Below, piece by piece: positions 11,969 to 24,388 of a stretch of DNA of 64,000 nucleotides (position 1 is its first letter; every line of letters starts with the position of its first letter). Source of the stretch: Marthasterias glacialis (lineage: Eukaryota > Echinodermata > Asteroidea > Forcipulatida > Asteriidae). The stretch covers positions 11,379,110 to 11,443,109 of the forward strand of contig OU452227.1 of assembly GCA_911728455.2 (NCBI GenBank), read 5' to 3'. The notes under the pieces were generated by a model, which had not been told where the DNA came from, ran no database searches, and saw only the letters and a program-made list of their open reading frames with translations. Both the position numbers and the translations under genes were made by a program.

Positions 11969-13126
11969 CTAGAAATTTAGAGTTTGTGGACAAACTCACG
12001 GTGTTCGGCTTAATTACGTAATTTTAAGGTCAATATTGTGTGCAGGTTTTTTGTCTATTTGTGCTATGCTGACGGGCGAAATATTTTTTAAATACTTTTT
12101 TATCTTTATGCATGAAGGTTTGTCATATGAAACTCCAACTTCCGGTTTGACAGGAACTAAAGGTCAAATGGGGTCACACCTTGTGCATGGTATCTAGAAT
12201 TGTCAGAAAGCTTTAAATTGATGTAAGGATTATTAATGTACCATGTTTCATTAATGAGATACATATTTTTGTAGTACAAACTTCAACTTCCGGTTTCGAC
12301 CGGAAGTGAAGGTCAAATGGGGTCACACTTTCTGTAAAACATGTAGACTGGTTAAAGTGTTTTCAGATGAAGTAATGGTTATTACTCTAGCCTGTTTTTT
12401 ATTGAAATATGATTTTTTGGAAAAATGACATGTTAACTTCCGGTTTCGACCGGAAGTCAAGGTCAAATGGGGTCACACACTGTGTAAGATTTGTAGAGTA
12501 ATCAAAAAGCTTTCATATGGTGCAAAGATCTCGTATGTAACAAATACGGTTCTTCAGATATGGATTTTTTAAATATTAAACGTTGATTTAATATAATGAC
12601 GCAATCAATGACGTCATCTTTTACGGCCAGAAGACAATGTCAAACTGGTATTATGTCTGTGCAAAAGTTTGAGCAGGCTAAACGATCTTCAAACTGACAT
12701 TTAAATTTTGACAATATGATCAGCAGTTCTTGAATTATGAATTTTTGAAATTTTGAACTTCCGGTTTCGACCGGAAGTAAATGTCAAATGAGGTCAGGTT
12801 GTGCACGACAATTAAAGGTCATTACAAGAACTTTTATGTTTTGAAAGAATCTCGTTCGCAGCTTTTCTGGTTCTCAAGATATGAATTTTCTAATTATTAA
12901 TGGTTTATTTAGCATAATGACGTCATCAATGACGTCACCATTCTAAAAAAGTTGCGGTTTCATCCACTAACTATGGTTCATGTTCCTGATAAGTTTCAAG
13001 TTCATATAAGCTTTACTTTTGTTAAAAATCGACGGAGAAGGTTCGCTGATAAGAATACGAGGAAAAAAAAAAAAAAAAAAAAAAAACTTAACAATAACAA
13101 TAGGTTTTCGGCTCAATGCCGAACAC

Positions 13127-13161
<35 letters not shown>

Positions 13162-13203
13162 TAACAATAACAATAGGTTTTCGGCTCAATGCCGAACACC
13201 TAA
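11969..13203 (-). mobile_element. Helitron-like non-autonomous unit 4, with two 42-bp poly(A) cassettes
   Basis: Type-1b hairpin terminus at the left and the usual GAATACGAGGAAAA at the right, followed by two poly(A)-linked 42-bp cassettes (13087-13128 and 13160-13201) before the next CTAG. Confidence 0.6.
13087..13201. repeat. 42-bp hairpin cassettes in poly(A), pair 1
   Basis: Two copies, each exactly 42 bp, beginning CTTAACAATAACAATAGG and ending in a TTCGGC/GCCGAA stem then CACCT, joined by poly(A). Equal copies recur at 16585-16626, 16644-16685 and 20933-20974. A variant starting CAGAACAATAACAATAG is at 20792-20833 and 20869-20910. All seven sit at the same side of array units. Confidence 0.85.
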
Positions 13204-14885
13204 CTAGAGATTGAGAGTTTGTGAACAAACTCACGGTGTTCGGCTGGAACGTAATAAAGTGATTGCGTCATTGAAAACAAGGTCAATATTGTATGCTGTG
13301 CTGATGGGCAAAATTTTTATTTGTACCTTGTGTTGATCTTTAGGCATGAAGGTCAGTCATATGAAACTCCAACTTCCGGTTTTGACATGAACTATGGTTC
13401 AAATGGGGTCACACTCTGCGATAGTTGTACAGTATTTCAAGGGCTTGCATATGGAGCAAATATCTCGTGTGTAACTTGCGTGATCCCCCAAATGATTTTT
13501 TTAAACATTAAACGTTGATTTAATATGACTTCATCAATGATGTCATAATCCGAAAATAATCCAGTTTCATCTACACAGTAATGTCTAAGGCAACAGTAAG
13601 TTTCAAGTCTGTATCACGTTCAGTTGATGAATTATGAATTTACTATCTGTGACATTTCAACATCCGTTTCAACCGGAAGTAAGGGTCAAATGGGGTCACA
13701 TCTTCAACACAATTTTAGAATTGTTAACGAGCTTTCAGATGAAGTAATGATTATTAATGAATTCTGTTTTGTTATTGAAAAATAATCTTTTTGAAAAAAA
13801 AAATTCAACTTCCTGTTTCGACCGGAAGTCAAGGTCAAATGGGGTCACAAACTGTGTAAGATGTGCAGAGTAATTGAAGAGCTTTTATATGGCGCAAATA
13901 TCTTGTATGTATCATTTACGGTTCTTCAGATATGAATTTTTGAAATATTAAACGTTGATTTATTGTAATGACGTCATCAATGACGTCATCATCCAGAAAA
14001 GACAATGCAGTTTACTGCACGGTAAAGTTGAAGGTAAAAGTAAGTTTCAAGACTGTACCTCGTTTGGTTAATGACCTATGAATTTTTTTATACTTAAACT
14101 TCAACTTCCGGTTTCAACCGGAAGTCAAGGTCAAATGGGGTCACACTTTCTGTAAAACATGTAGACTGGTTAAAATGTTTTCAGATGAAGTAATGGTTAT
14201 TACTATAGCCTGTTTTTTATTGAAATATGATTTTTTTGGAAAAATGACATATTAACTTCCGGTTTCGACCGAAAGTCAAGGTCAAATGGGGTCACACACT
14301 GTAAGATTTGTAGAGTAATCAAAAAGCTTTCATATGGTGCAAAGATCTTGTATGTAACATAAACGGTTCTTCAGATATGGATATTTTAAATATTAAACGT
14401 TGATTTAATATAATGACGCAATCAATGACGTCATCTTTTACGGCCGGAAGACATTGTCAAACCAGTATTATGTCTGTACAAAAGTTTAAGCAGGCTAATC
14501 GATCTTCAAACTGTCATTCAAATTTTGTCAATATGATAAGCAGTTCTTGGGATATGAATTTTTGAAATTTTGAACTTCCGGTTTCGACCGGAAGTAAAGG
14601 TCAAATGAGGTCAAGTTGTGCACGACAATTAAAGGTCATCACAAGAACTTTTATGTTTTGAAAGAATTTCGTACGTAGCTTTGCTGGTTCTCAAGATATG
14701 AATTTTCTAATTATTAATGGTTTATTTAGCATAATGACGTCATCAATGACGTCATCATTCTAAAAAAGTTGCGGTTTCATCTACTAACTATGGTTCATGT
14801 TCCTGATAAGTTTCAAGTTCATATAAGCTTTACTTTTGTTAAAAATCGACGGAGAAGGTTCGCTGATAAGAATACGAGGAAAAAA
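13204..14885 (-). mobile_element. Helitron-like non-autonomous unit 5 (type-1 hairpin)
   Basis: Near-identical to units 1 and 6 over its whole 1,682 bp, so it is a recent duplicate. Same termini and sub-repeats, no gene. Confidence 0.6.
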
Positions 14886-16697
14886 CTAGAGATTGAGAGT
14901 TTGTGAACAAACTCACGGTGTTCGGCTGGAACGTAATAAAGTGATTGCGTCATTGAAAACAAGGTCAATATTGTATGCTGTGCTGATGGGCAAAATGTTT
15001 ATTTGTACCTTGTGTTGATCTTTAGGCATGAAGGTCAGTCATATGAAACTCCAACTTCCGGTTTTGACATGAACTATGGTTCAAATGGGGTCACACTCTG
15101 CGATAGTTGTACAGTATTTCAAGGGCTTGCATATGGAGCAAATATCTCGTGTGTAACTTTTATGATCCCCCAAATGATTTTTTTAAACATTAAACGTTGA
15201 TTTAATATGACTTCATCAATGATGTCATAATCCGAAAATAATCCAGTTTCATCTACACAGTAATGTCTAAGGCAACAGTAAGTTTCAAGTCTGTATCACG
15301 TTCAGTTGATGAATTATGAATTTACTATCTGTGACATTTCAACATCCGTTTCAACCGGAAGTAAGGGTCAAATGGGGTCACATCTTCAACACAATTTTAG
15401 AATTGTTAACGAGCTTTCAGATGAAGTAATGATTATTAATGAATTCTGTTTTGTTATTGAAAAATAATCTTTTTGAAAAAAAAAATAAACTTCCTGTTTC
15501 GACCGGAAGTCAAGGTCAAATGGGGTCACAAACTGTGTAAGATGTGCAGAGTAATTGAAGAGCTTTTATATGGCGCAAATATCTTGTATGTATCATTTAC
15601 GGTTCTTCAGATATGAATTTTTGAAATATTAAACGTTGATTTATTGTAATGACGTCATCAATGACGTCATCATCCAGAAAAGACAATGCAGTTTACTGCA
15701 CGGTAAAGTTGAAGGTAAAAGTAAGTTTCAAGACTGTACCTCGTTTGGTTAATGACCTATGAATTTTTTTATACTTAAACTTCAACTTCCGGTTTCAACC
15801 GGAAGTCAAGGTCAAATGGGGTCACACTTTCTGTAAAACATGTAGACTGGTTAAAGTGTTTTCAGATGAAGTAATGGTTATTACTATAGCCTGTTTTTTA
15901 TTGAAATATGATTTTTTTGGAAAAATGACATATTAACTTCCGGTTTCGACCGGAAGTCAAGGTCAAATGGGGTCACACACTGTAAGATTTGTAGAGTAAT
16001 CAAAAAGCTTTCATATGGTGCAAAGATCTTGTATGTAACATAAACGGTTCTTCAGATATGGATTTTTTAAATATTAAACGTTGATTTAATATAATGACGC
16101 AATCAATGACGTCATCTTTTACGGCCGGAAGACAATGTCAAACTGGTATTATGTCTGTACAAAAGTTTAAGCAGGCTAACCGATCTTCAAACTGTTATTC
16201 AAATTTTGTCAATATGATAAGCAGTTCTTGGGATATGAATTTTTGAAATGTTGAACTTCCGGTTTCGACCGGAAGTAAAGGTCAAATGAGGTCAAGTTGT
16301 GCACGACAATTAAAGGTCATTACAAGAACTTTTATGTTTTGAAAGAATCTCGTACGTAGCTTTTCTGGTTCTCAAGATATGAATTTTCTAATTATTAATG
16401 GTTTATTTAGCATAATGACGTCATCAATGACGTCATCATTCTAAAAAAGTTGCGGTTTCATCTACTAACTATGGTTCATGTTCCTGATAAGTTTCAAGTT
16501 CATATAAGCTTTACTTTTGTTAAAAATCGACGGAGAAGGTTCGCTGATAAGAATACGAGGAAAAAAAAAAAAAAAAAAAAAAAACTTAACAATAACAATA
16601 GGTTTTCGGCTCAATGCCGAACACCTAAAAAAAAAATAAAAAACTTAACAATAACAATAGGTTTTCGGCTCAATGCCGAACACCTAAAAAAAAAAAA
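14886..16697 (-). mobile_element. Helitron-like non-autonomous unit 6, with two 42-bp cassettes
   Basis: Nearly the same as unit 5, ending at the right with poly(A) and cassettes at 16585-16626 and 16644-16685. Confidence 0.6.
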
Positions 16698-18511
16698 CTA
16701 GACATAGAATTTTTGTTTATTACAAAAATACGGTGTTCGGTTGAACGTTACATAATGACGTAGTTCATAAACATTGAACATAAAAAGATGAATTTGTATA
16801 CAATGTTTGGTTTTTATAGTTAAACTTGTACCACACTTTGTAACAACTCCCGTTTCTTGACAAATGTCATCATTCCAAAAAAGTGGCGGTTTCATCTACT
16901 CACTATTGCCTATGTACACAGTAAGTTTTAAGTTTGTACAAGCTTTACTTTTGTTTAAAATTGCTGGAGAAGGTTCGCAGGGAAAGAAGAACACGAGGGA
17001 AAAAAAAGCCGTTACAATTAGTGTCGTAGCACCATTGATTTGAAACTTGTTACCAGAGGACGCAGTTTAATGTAATGACGTCATCAGTTTTAAACTTGAA
17101 AACGCAGAGTCCTTTACCTACTCACACACTGAAACCACTGTCCAAAGCTCGTTTTATACTGACCAAAGAACTAAAAAAGAATGGCTTTATAACAATTCTT
17201 TCCTTCAACTTCCGGTTGGAACCGCAATACAAGGTCAAATTGGGGTCATTTCTTTGAGACATTTAAATTGTTTCCAAAAGACCTTTGCGATGATGTGTAG
17301 ATTGTAAAAATCCATTGTGCACTTCAGGCGTTCTGATTTAATGAATAAACTTTGATTTATTGTAACTCAACATCTGATGACATCATCATGACGTCATTGT
17401 TTTATTTCGCGTCTTCATATTGAGGTTCAAGTATATGCACAGTTTCAAGGTTCAGTTTAATTTCAATTTTGAGTTATTTATTTGAAGAAAATTTTGGAGG
17501 AATTAACATTTAAAGCAACATAATGGTCTCTATGAGACACCGTATAACACATGGTTTTGATTTTGTTTGATATATTGAAAGTGAAATCAAATAAAACCTT
17601 TAAATATGAATATGAAATTAATTAAAAAGAGCTTTATCATATGTATTTCATGGGGACTTCCGGTTTGGGCAGGAAGCGAGGTCAACTCAGGTCACTAAGA
17701 ATTATAAAGAACCGCATACATTTATTGTAACTCGACTCCTGGAGGAAAAACGAGTTACCTTTTTGGTTTTAACTGCCAGGAAAAACAATGTTTTCGTGCT
17801 TTCCAAAGTGTTCCTTTTCCACGCAGTGCAATTGGCTGCCGCCAGGTTGTGTGTTCAAAATAGTATTCATATTGCCTTTTATCAAAACATTAACCCTTGC
17901 TGCCCTCCGTTTTGTTCGCCATCTATGCGGTGTCAATAAAACAAAGTGTGTACTTGTGAACGTTGGTGGCGCTATATCAAATTAACGGTCTTATTTTGTA
18001 ACATCACGAACACTGGTGTACTGTACAGTCAATCTGACATTTGACAGATTCAAATTCCGAGCTCATTATCTGTATTAAAAAGTTTCAAAGTTCTATAAAA
18101 ACTACCCCACTTTGATAAACATCATAAACACAAGTGTGCACGGCTAAAGAAATACACGGACATTTTGAAAGGCGATGACTTTACTTTTAAACTTTACTTT
18201 TAAACAGTTTTACTCAGCGTATCCCGACAACAACTCTCGCGGGGGTAAAGTGCCTCTGGCCCCGCTGTTGCACATTGTGACTCTCGTATGTAAGCACGTA
18301 CGTGAACGGTAAATATAGAACGAAAGACGATCATTTTGTCAATTGCATTTTCTCCACCATTATACATCAAACAACTCACGTGAGCATGTGATCGTCTCAG
18401 TAAAGTCTCCTCTTCCTCTCCCTGTCACAATTAAGCCACCAGAATGACATAAAGGGAAACATTTCCACACTGAACTTGGCATGACTTACATGTTTTTCTT
18501 TGCGTCGCCAT

Positions 18512-18555
<44 letters not shown>

Positions 18556-19830
18556 CTTAACAACACACCGCAAAGTTCGATGAACTGTGACAAGACCTGA
18601 CTTGTCGCTAGTAGGTACATGTATATACACAGCATGCAGTAAAAGCCTAGAGTGCACACGCACGGGGTGCAATACATTGAGGGAACTGTACAGACTTTAT
18701 CGCCGATCGCGCTAAAAATGGCACTTTTCACCTTAATATAACTTCGTTATGCAACGGCCAATTTTGTTCAAATTTCACAATTAGGCTTTTATAGTCGTTA
18801 TCTATTACCAAAAAATTCAACACGAAGTTTGCTCAAAAAAAAAATATATATATATATATATTTTTAAACTCGTCGTCGTAACAAACTGTAACATTTGATG
18901 ACGTCATCAATGTAATATTTTCAAAGGTCATAAACTACATTCAAATGAGGTCACACATTGTAAACATTTGTAGAATCGTCGAAGGGCCTTAAAATTAAGT
19001 TATTATATTAATACACAAAATAATATTATTCAGATACGATTTTTTATAAAACAAACTACTACTTCCGGTTTCGACCGGAAGTAAAGGTCAAATGGGGTCA
19101 CACCCTGTGTAAGATTTGTTTAATACTTCATGACCTTTCATATGGTGTAAAGATCATGTATGTAGCATATCTGATTCTGGAGATATGAGTATTTTAATAA
19201 AAAACTTCAATTTAATATAATGACGTCATCGATGACGTCATCATTCTAAATTTTGTTCTTTGTCATGTACACGCTTTGGTCTAAATACGTGGTAAGTTTC
19301 AAGTCCGTACATGCTCTATTTTTTGAGATAGCAAAATAATTTTTTTTTCAACCTCGTGTACCATTTTCGTTGTGACGTAGCTATGACGTCACACATCATA
19401 TTTTTAGAATGCTCTTGAGTTAAAGAAAATATTATGCGTTGAACATTTTTTCATATTTTCATGCACTAAGGCTCTAGAGCCCAAAATAACATGATTTGTT
19501 ACTTTAACTTCCGGTTTCGACCGGAAGTAAAGGTCAAATGGGGTCACGTTGTGCACCGCATTTGTAGATCTTTATAAGAGGTTTCATGTAAAAAAAGAAT
19601 CTTGAACGTAGCTGTTTTGGTTTTGAAGATATGATTTTTCAAATTATTTAAGGTTTTTTTAACGTTTATTTAACGTAATGACGTCATCAATGACGTCACC
19701 ATTCCCAAAAAGTGGCGGTGCCGTCTACTCACCGAGGTTGATGTTCATGAGAAGTTTCAAGTTCATACAAGTTTCAGTTTTTCTCAAAATTGGCGGAGAA
19801 GGTTCGCAGGGAAAGAAGAACACGAGGAAA
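16698..19830 (-). mobile_element. Helitron-like unit 7 (type-2 hairpin), composite
   Basis: The left terminus has CTAG, a 7-nt spacer and a hairpin of unrelated sequence (ATTTTTGT stem, 5-nt loop, ACAAAAAT). An internal right-end-like sequence (GAAGAACACGAGG) at about 16984-16997 suggests a 300-bp minimal copy fused to a longer segment. The rest holds older, more diverged sub-repeats, a module shared with unit 3 and a (CA)n run. Length 3,133 bp. Confidence 0.5.
18514..18553. repeat. (CA)n microsatellite
   Basis: About 19 CA units inside unit 7. A TA run follows at about 18843-18860. Confidence 0.95.
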
Positions 19831-20748
19831 CTAGACATAGAATTTTTGTTTATTACAAAAATACGGTGTTCGGTTGAACGTTACATAATGACGTAGTTCA
19901 AAAACATTGAACATAAAAAGATGAAGTTGTATACAATGTTTGGTTTTTATAGTTAAACTTGTACCACACTTTGTACCAACTCTCGTTACTTGACAAATGT
20001 TTATGTTTTTGTTACTTTGGCATCAGGTTTTTCGGTTTTATGTCATCAATGACGTCATCAGTCCAAAAAGTGGTGGTTTTGGTGCGAGACGTTATTACTC
20101 AACTATTGCGATTTCCCGCTCTGCACATAGCGCTCAATGTTTCTAAAATCTTTATTCCCAATAGCGCCCTCTTTCGTTGGACCAAAGAGAGCGCTGTTGG
20201 GTATTCCCCTAAAAATTCGCGCCATGTGAGTTTTACAAATTTTAAACTTTGATTCATTGTGATTTAATGGCCGATGACGTCATTATGACGTAGTTAGGTC
20301 TATGGTGTCTTGATACCAAGGTTCACCTATCGGTTGAGTTTCAACGTTCAAATCAATCTCAATCTTGAGTTATTCCGTAGATAAGGTTGAAAGTTGTTTT
20401 TTGATGAAAAAACACGGAGGCGAACTTTGACCCAGGGTAACGACCCGGAAGTTAAGGTTGTACGATTTTAGCGTTAACTTTTCAAATGTTGTCCAAGTCT
20501 TTATCTATTTGATGCCTAAGTATGAACATCATAGCTTGTATATTCGTTGAGATACAGCAACAAGCAAATGGTCATTTTTCAACATTAAAAACCTTGTCAT
20601 GACGTCATCAATGACGTCATCATTCCAAAAAAGTGGCGGTTTCATCTACTCACTATTGCCTATGTACACAGTAAGTTTTAAATTTGTACAAGCTTTACTT
20701 TTGTTTAAAATTGCTGGAGAAGGTTCGCAGGGAAATAAGAACACGAGG

Positions 20749-20792
<44 letters not shown>

Positions 20793-20983
20793 AGAACAAT
20801 AACAATAGTTGTTCGGCTGTTGGCCGAACACCTAAAAAAAAAAAAAAAAAAATAAAAAAAAAAAAAAACAGAACAATAACAATAGTTGTTCGGCTGTTGG
20901 CCGAACACCTAAAAAAAAAAAAAAAAAAAAAACTTAACAATAACAATAGGTTTTCGGCTCAATGCCGAACACCTAAAAAACAA
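19831..20983 (-). mobile_element. Helitron-like unit 8 (type-2 hairpin), with three 42-bp cassettes
   Basis: Same type-2 left terminus as unit 7. The right end, AAGAACACGAGG, runs into poly(A) and three cassettes (20792-20833, 20869-20910, 20933-20974). It is the unit next to the NACHT-LRR exon. Confidence 0.5.
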
Positions 20984-21103
20984 ATTTAATAGATTAACAA
21001 ATTACAATCGGCAGTACCCTCATGTCCACGCAAAGAAACAAGTGGATTGCTTATTCCTTTGCTGGCGACTACATACACGAGTGCACTTAAAATACAACCA
21101 TAC

Positions 21104-23936
21104 CTGAAAACTTTCAATGAGCTGAAACCGCGGCAGACGCTGAGCATGCTGATGAAGTCAGGCGAGGTCATCTTTACGTAGAGAATGCTCAAGAATTCAA
21201 GTCTGTGTACCTTACATACCTCTTGTATGAAATGCTTGGCCGTCTCTGACGAACATACGGATGTTGACGGAATTATTCCAGACATCCTGAGGTCCACCAG
21301 ATTGGGTAAGTTAGAAAGAATCGAGGCTGTGCAGCTTATCACTGTGTCTGGTACTGGAGAATGTACAAGGTATAAGTGAGTAAGTCCATGAGTTAGAGCT
21401 AATTTGTCCCTGAGAAGAACAAGGCCAGCTGCGCTAACATCGTACAGAGAGATTCTAAGCTCTTTCCAGTTGCATTTCTCGTCGAGGAGTTTACACAGGG
21501 AGTCCGTGACTGCATCATTCGTTTGTTTATTTCGACGCAAATCCAATTTGCTGAGGCAAGGGTAAGTCTTCACCTTTTCAAAGAACTTGACAATCGCATC
21601 AGAAGACATCTCTGCCCTGTCTAAGATGACATTTTCAACATCGGCTAATGGTGGAAACATTTCAACAAAGTCTTCTCCAACTTTGTTACCGGCCAATTTT
21701 AAATATTTCAGCTTTGGCGTTGACTTCAGAGAAGATGCCAAGCTAGCGGTTTGGCAGAATGTCAGGTCATTTAAGCTAAGTGTCAGCTTTATTATTTCAC
21801 TGAATGAACCTTTGCTCATCATTTCAAACAGTTCAGACCAACACCAATCTTCTGCTTTCACACCGTTTAGCACCAACTCCTGCAGTAAACACTTATTCAA
21901 TGCAGGAAGAATAAAGCCCAAATTGAAATCATCAACCTGACGACGTCGTACTTCCTGCCAGATAGGAAGGACGGAAAAAAAAGTAAACTCCGGTCGATCT
22001 CTAAAATAACCTGGCTTCTCTTCCCCACTTGATTGGAGCACTTGACTGATGTCCTCAGGTTTCAGGACGTTTCTTCTCTGAGAGTCGATGCTGTCAAACA
22101 AGGACTTTCTTATAAGCTCCTCTGAACCAGGGTAACAGTTAAGGAACTCCCGGAATTCTGTGCTCGACTCTAACCTTACGCAAACCAACTCAACACTTTT
22201 GATCGATAAGACACGCTCCACTTCGCCCGACAATCTGGTATCGCTTCCTGTCACTTCATCAGATGACTTTTGGAAACTATGACGAAACAAGTAACCAAGA
22301 GTCTTAGCTATATAGCTACAAATTTCCACTAAACGTATACGACAGCTGTCACCAAAGAGACAGTTGAACATGTGGTTAAATGCGCCGTTACTACGGCCTT
22401 CAAAGTTAAGTTGAAGACAAAATTCAATCAAACGCTGGGTCTTCTGACATTCTTTGAAGTGGAGCTTCCCTTCAAGATATTGCTTGATGTTTTCCCCTTG
22501 CTGGACCTGGAATATATCTGTGACGTGAACTATAATGGAGTGTGCAGCGTTCCGGCTAGCTGCACTGGCGAAAACCAGAATGTTGGCCAAGTCTAGAACT
22601 CGCTGATGGGTGTCGACTCTCTTTAAGTAGTCGGTAAATAGTTGGAAACTGCTCTCGTCACCGTCACATAAGTATGCCAGATATTTTCCTGCAAATTTTT
22701 CTTGGAAGCTTTTCAGGACGAATGAAATGTTTCGTTGGTGCGTGAGTGATCCCGTGAGTTCCTGGTAGCTTTGTGGTCGAACACATGAAACATCATCTCT
22801 GTACAGGAACCCTACACGAAGTCCTTGCTCGATAATCTGTGAACCGTTGGAACTTGTAAAGTCGCATTCTGAGAAGATTAGCTCTTCTTCGTGACCGCTG
22901 AGAAAGCCTTCAAGGGCAACCTTCCCGAGCTGAAGGACTAACTCTTGTAGTGTCAAGTTGTCAAATGTCGATGTCATATTCTCGACTGACTTACTCTGAT
23001 AATGAGTGAAAACACATTCTACCAATCGGTCGTACAACTTACTTATGGTGTTCAATTCTCCAAGATCCTTTCCATCTGTCCATTTTGTCAGTTGACAGAA
23101 AGCAGTGAGCATAAGTGGTATGGATGCTAGCTCAGTCTTTAGATTATTTTCTTCAAGGTATAACAGGAGTTTTTTTCCAAGAGGTCTTTGCGGTCCCCTG
23201 AATGTCTTATAAACGTAATCGTCGATGTCGTTCGGTGAGAAACCTGTGATCTCTAAGTGGCGATAGTTTTCGTACTCATTCTTGAAATCCCCTGCCCGTT
23301 CCGGTCGGCTGGTTACCACAACACGGCAAGAAGTGAAACACTCGTTCCTCAGCATCTTCACAATGTTACCGCACTTCTCGTGCTTGAGTCCCTTCCCTCT
23401 GAATTCATCATACCCGTCCAGAAGGATCACCACATCATCCGGGTTGTCCTCGCACCACCTCTCAATGGCAGTAGCGGTGAATCGGGTTTCAGACGGCAGT
23501 ATGTGGTCTAAGACAGCTTGTCCTAGGTTACTGTGCTGGTCAAGTTTTCGCATTGGAAGCATAATGACGACTGGTGTATCGGCTAGAAGTGAGCCTGGCT
23601 TTCCCATGTACCAGTCAAAAGCGTATTTGGTCAATAAGGTTGTTTTCCCGCTGCCTGTACGGCCCTGAAGTAGAATTCGCGTTGGTGACAAGTTGATAAG
23701 GCCCAGGTTTTCGTCGACCAAGGAGTCAAAGGTGGCATTATGTGATACCAAGGGAATTCTGACCGGGAGGAATGATGTGGCAAACTCGATGAGGAGCACA
23801 ACGTTGGTGAAGACCTGATCTACGTAGACACAGCCTGTTGAAACCCAAGGAATCAAAGGGAGCTTGCTCATCTTTGTCTTTACAAATATCTTCAACTTCT
23901 TGACAAACTCGTCTCTGTTTAGTTCATCACTCCAGC
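21104..23936 (-). CDS. NLR copy 1, exon 2: NACHT and leucine-rich repeats
   Basis: Core exon of a Death-NACHT-LRR receptor, the main expanded NLR type of echinoderms and a predicted cytosolic sensor that oligomerises on ligand binding. In the 1,064-residue spliced product, Walker A GRTGSGKTT is at about 183-191, Walker B LLDGYDE at about 263-269 and sensor RVVVTSRP at about 296-303; a helical middle region follows. The last ~300 residues hold LRR-like repeats (LKYLKLAGNKV, LSKLDLRRNK, LTHLYL, LVDLRM). The acceptor TTTGATTTTCTAG ends at 23937 and the donor CAG|GTATGG is at 21104. Phases fit both neighbours, and 274+2833+88 nt is divisible by three. The exon is uninterrupted, with all ATPase motifs intact. 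Without splicing the frame runs on to a stop at 20986. Confidence 0.93.
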
Positions 23937-24388
23937 CTAGAAAATCAAAGGTAAAATAAATGAAAGTTAATCATGTTGACAAACGGTTCAAAAAGGTGTA
24001 TTGAAATTTCCAGATAAACAAATCTCACCCCATTTTTTTTACGACATTTAGATTAATTAAAAAACAAGATCTTTGTATTATTTTGTAATTTTCCTGTATA
24101 CAAGTTTATTTGACTAAAATGTGGTTATTTGGTATGTGGTTAACATTTAGAATCATAAAAGTATATGGCTTTTTAGGGCATGCAGATACCGAAACAAGAT
24201 TTTTCAAAGGGAGTGTAGATGATTGTTGACAGAAAAATTATGAATAATCATAATTATTCATAAATAAATCTGTGTTTTTATATGATATAGAGATAAGTCA
24301 TGTAAATAACATGACCGAAGGATAAAACTAAAGTTTACATAAATTAACTTCAAATCAGTTTGATTTATTGCCATAACTTTGGACAAAC

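Larger units (their letters stand above)
6240..19560. repeat. About 39 copies of an ETS-palindrome plus DR4 sub-repeat
   Basis: Each copy has a 9-bp inverted repeat, ACTTCCGGT and ACCGGAAGT around TTCG, then a spacer and AGGTCA-AATG-GGGTCA. By eye I count about 39 copies, about 17 with a perfect stem. Typical positions are 7007, 7159, 7484, 8114, 8263, 9050, 9204, 9525, 12288, 12436, 14578, 16257, 19063 and 19508. Neighbouring copies are often about 150 or 300 bp apart. Counts are by hand and approximate. Confidence 0.8.

Noticed and set aside
6222-16701. Recurring short frames (65-83 residues) that appear in several array units
   Set aside because: They recur only because the DNA repeats; they cross the ETS/DR4 hairpins and lack any domain or coding bias.
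13087-20974. Regularly spaced 42-bp repeats as a CRISPR array
   Set aside because: Spacers are pure poly(A) of varying length, not unique sequences, and the context is an animal genome.
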